Part shown: one piece after another, positions 63,953 through 64,000 of the stretch | Layout of the letters: every line of letters starts with the position of its first letter | Numbering within the stretch: position 1 is the stretch's first letter | Source of the DNA: SABY01 sp964593705 | GTDB lineage: Bacteria > Bacteroidota > Bacteroidia > Bacteroidales > 4484-276 | Reading direction: 5' to 3' | Length of the DNA stretch: 64,000 nt | NCBI GenBank assembly: GCA_964593705.1 | Contig: CAZQIV010000017.1 | Coordinates: 1 to 64,000 of the forward strand | The notes under the pieces: generated by a model | What the model saw: only the letters and a program-made list of their open reading frames with translations | Told to the model about the DNA's origin: nothing | The model's database searches: none | Program-made: the position numbers and the translations under genes

Positions 63953-64000
63953 ATGGCAAATGAAAACGATAAAGTAGGACAGAAGAATCTAAAAAACGGG
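63953..64000 (+). CDS. start of a gene cut by the window end
   Basis: ATG 63953 opens a frame MANENDKVGQKNLKNG without a stop to the window end, 41 bp after the hydrolase gene on the same strand. It is too short to identify. Confidence 0.35.
   Translation, partial: MANENDKVGQKNLKNG

Noticed and set aside
1..64000. tRNA or rRNA genes
   Set aside because: No tRNA-like GGTTCGAATCC arm with matching acceptor stem and no rRNA sequence was noticed. A tRNA scan would settle this.

Overview
The window looks like a chromosomal scaffold piece from an uncultured or draft-assembled member of the Bacteroidetes (Bacteroidota). The clues are several secreted proteins with type IX secretion (T9SS) C-terminal sorting domains, promoters with the Bacteroidetes -7 box TAnnTTTG, few Shine-Dalgarno sites, and Bacteroidetes-type regulators. 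Two runs of exactly 100 N (7436-7535 and 60376-60475) are scaffold gaps, both inside tandem repeats.

Layout. 0-10.6 kb: three minus-strand electron-transport genes (cytochrome b, Rieske protein, octaheme cytochrome c with TPRs) separated by defence- or mobile-type genes (AlbA_2/Schlafen-like ATPase, AAA/PD-(D/E)XK protein, OLD-like ATPase, a collapsed DUF4062 remnant). 10.6-23.2 kb: secreted proteins, dominated by one 10.3-kb gene encoding seven tandem beta-helix (choice-of-anchor Q type) modules and a T9SS signal, now split by two single-base frameshifts. 24-29 kb: response regulator and TPR histidine kinase, then a secreted cyclophilin. 29-35 kb: intergenic repeats, a HicB-like gene split by a MITE-like insert and an intact sister copy, an outer-membrane barrel protein, a DUF438/PAS protein, CobO and an unknown secreted protein. 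35-44.4 kb: a PNGase F-like secreted glycanase followed by a type VI-B CRISPR locus. 44.8-53.6 kb: OmpA/TPR lipoprotein, TrmH-like methyltransferase, MutS, a PAS histidine kinase/NarL regulator pair and a VOC protein. 54-58.5 kb: a decayed transposase, a 5'-truncated YqeY-like gene and a CfrBI-like restriction-modification operon with its HTH regulator. 58.7-64 kb: two MacB/FtsX-type ABC permeases (one with an in-frame stop), a PiT phosphate transporter and a CHAP/PG-binding hydrolase.

The standout is the type VI-B2-like locus at 39.4-43.8 kb: Cas13b (1140 aa, two R-x4-H HEPN motifs), Csx28 (one TM helix, one R-x4-H motif) overlapping cas13b by 35 bp, and a five-repeat array with 36-bp repeats and exactly 30-bp spacers. 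The locus is bracketed by a direct duplication of about 459 bp that contains the promoter and first 23 codons of the neighbouring PNGase F-like gene. This defines a 5343-bp module that could have entered, and might leave, by homologous recombination. The duplicated copy also places a host-type promoter and a 45-codon signal-peptide leader ORF just upstream of cas13b. The array side is bordered by a MITE-like element whose relative lies at 10.8 kb. No cas1/cas2 is present and all five repeats differ, so the array looks old or dependent on adaptation in trans.
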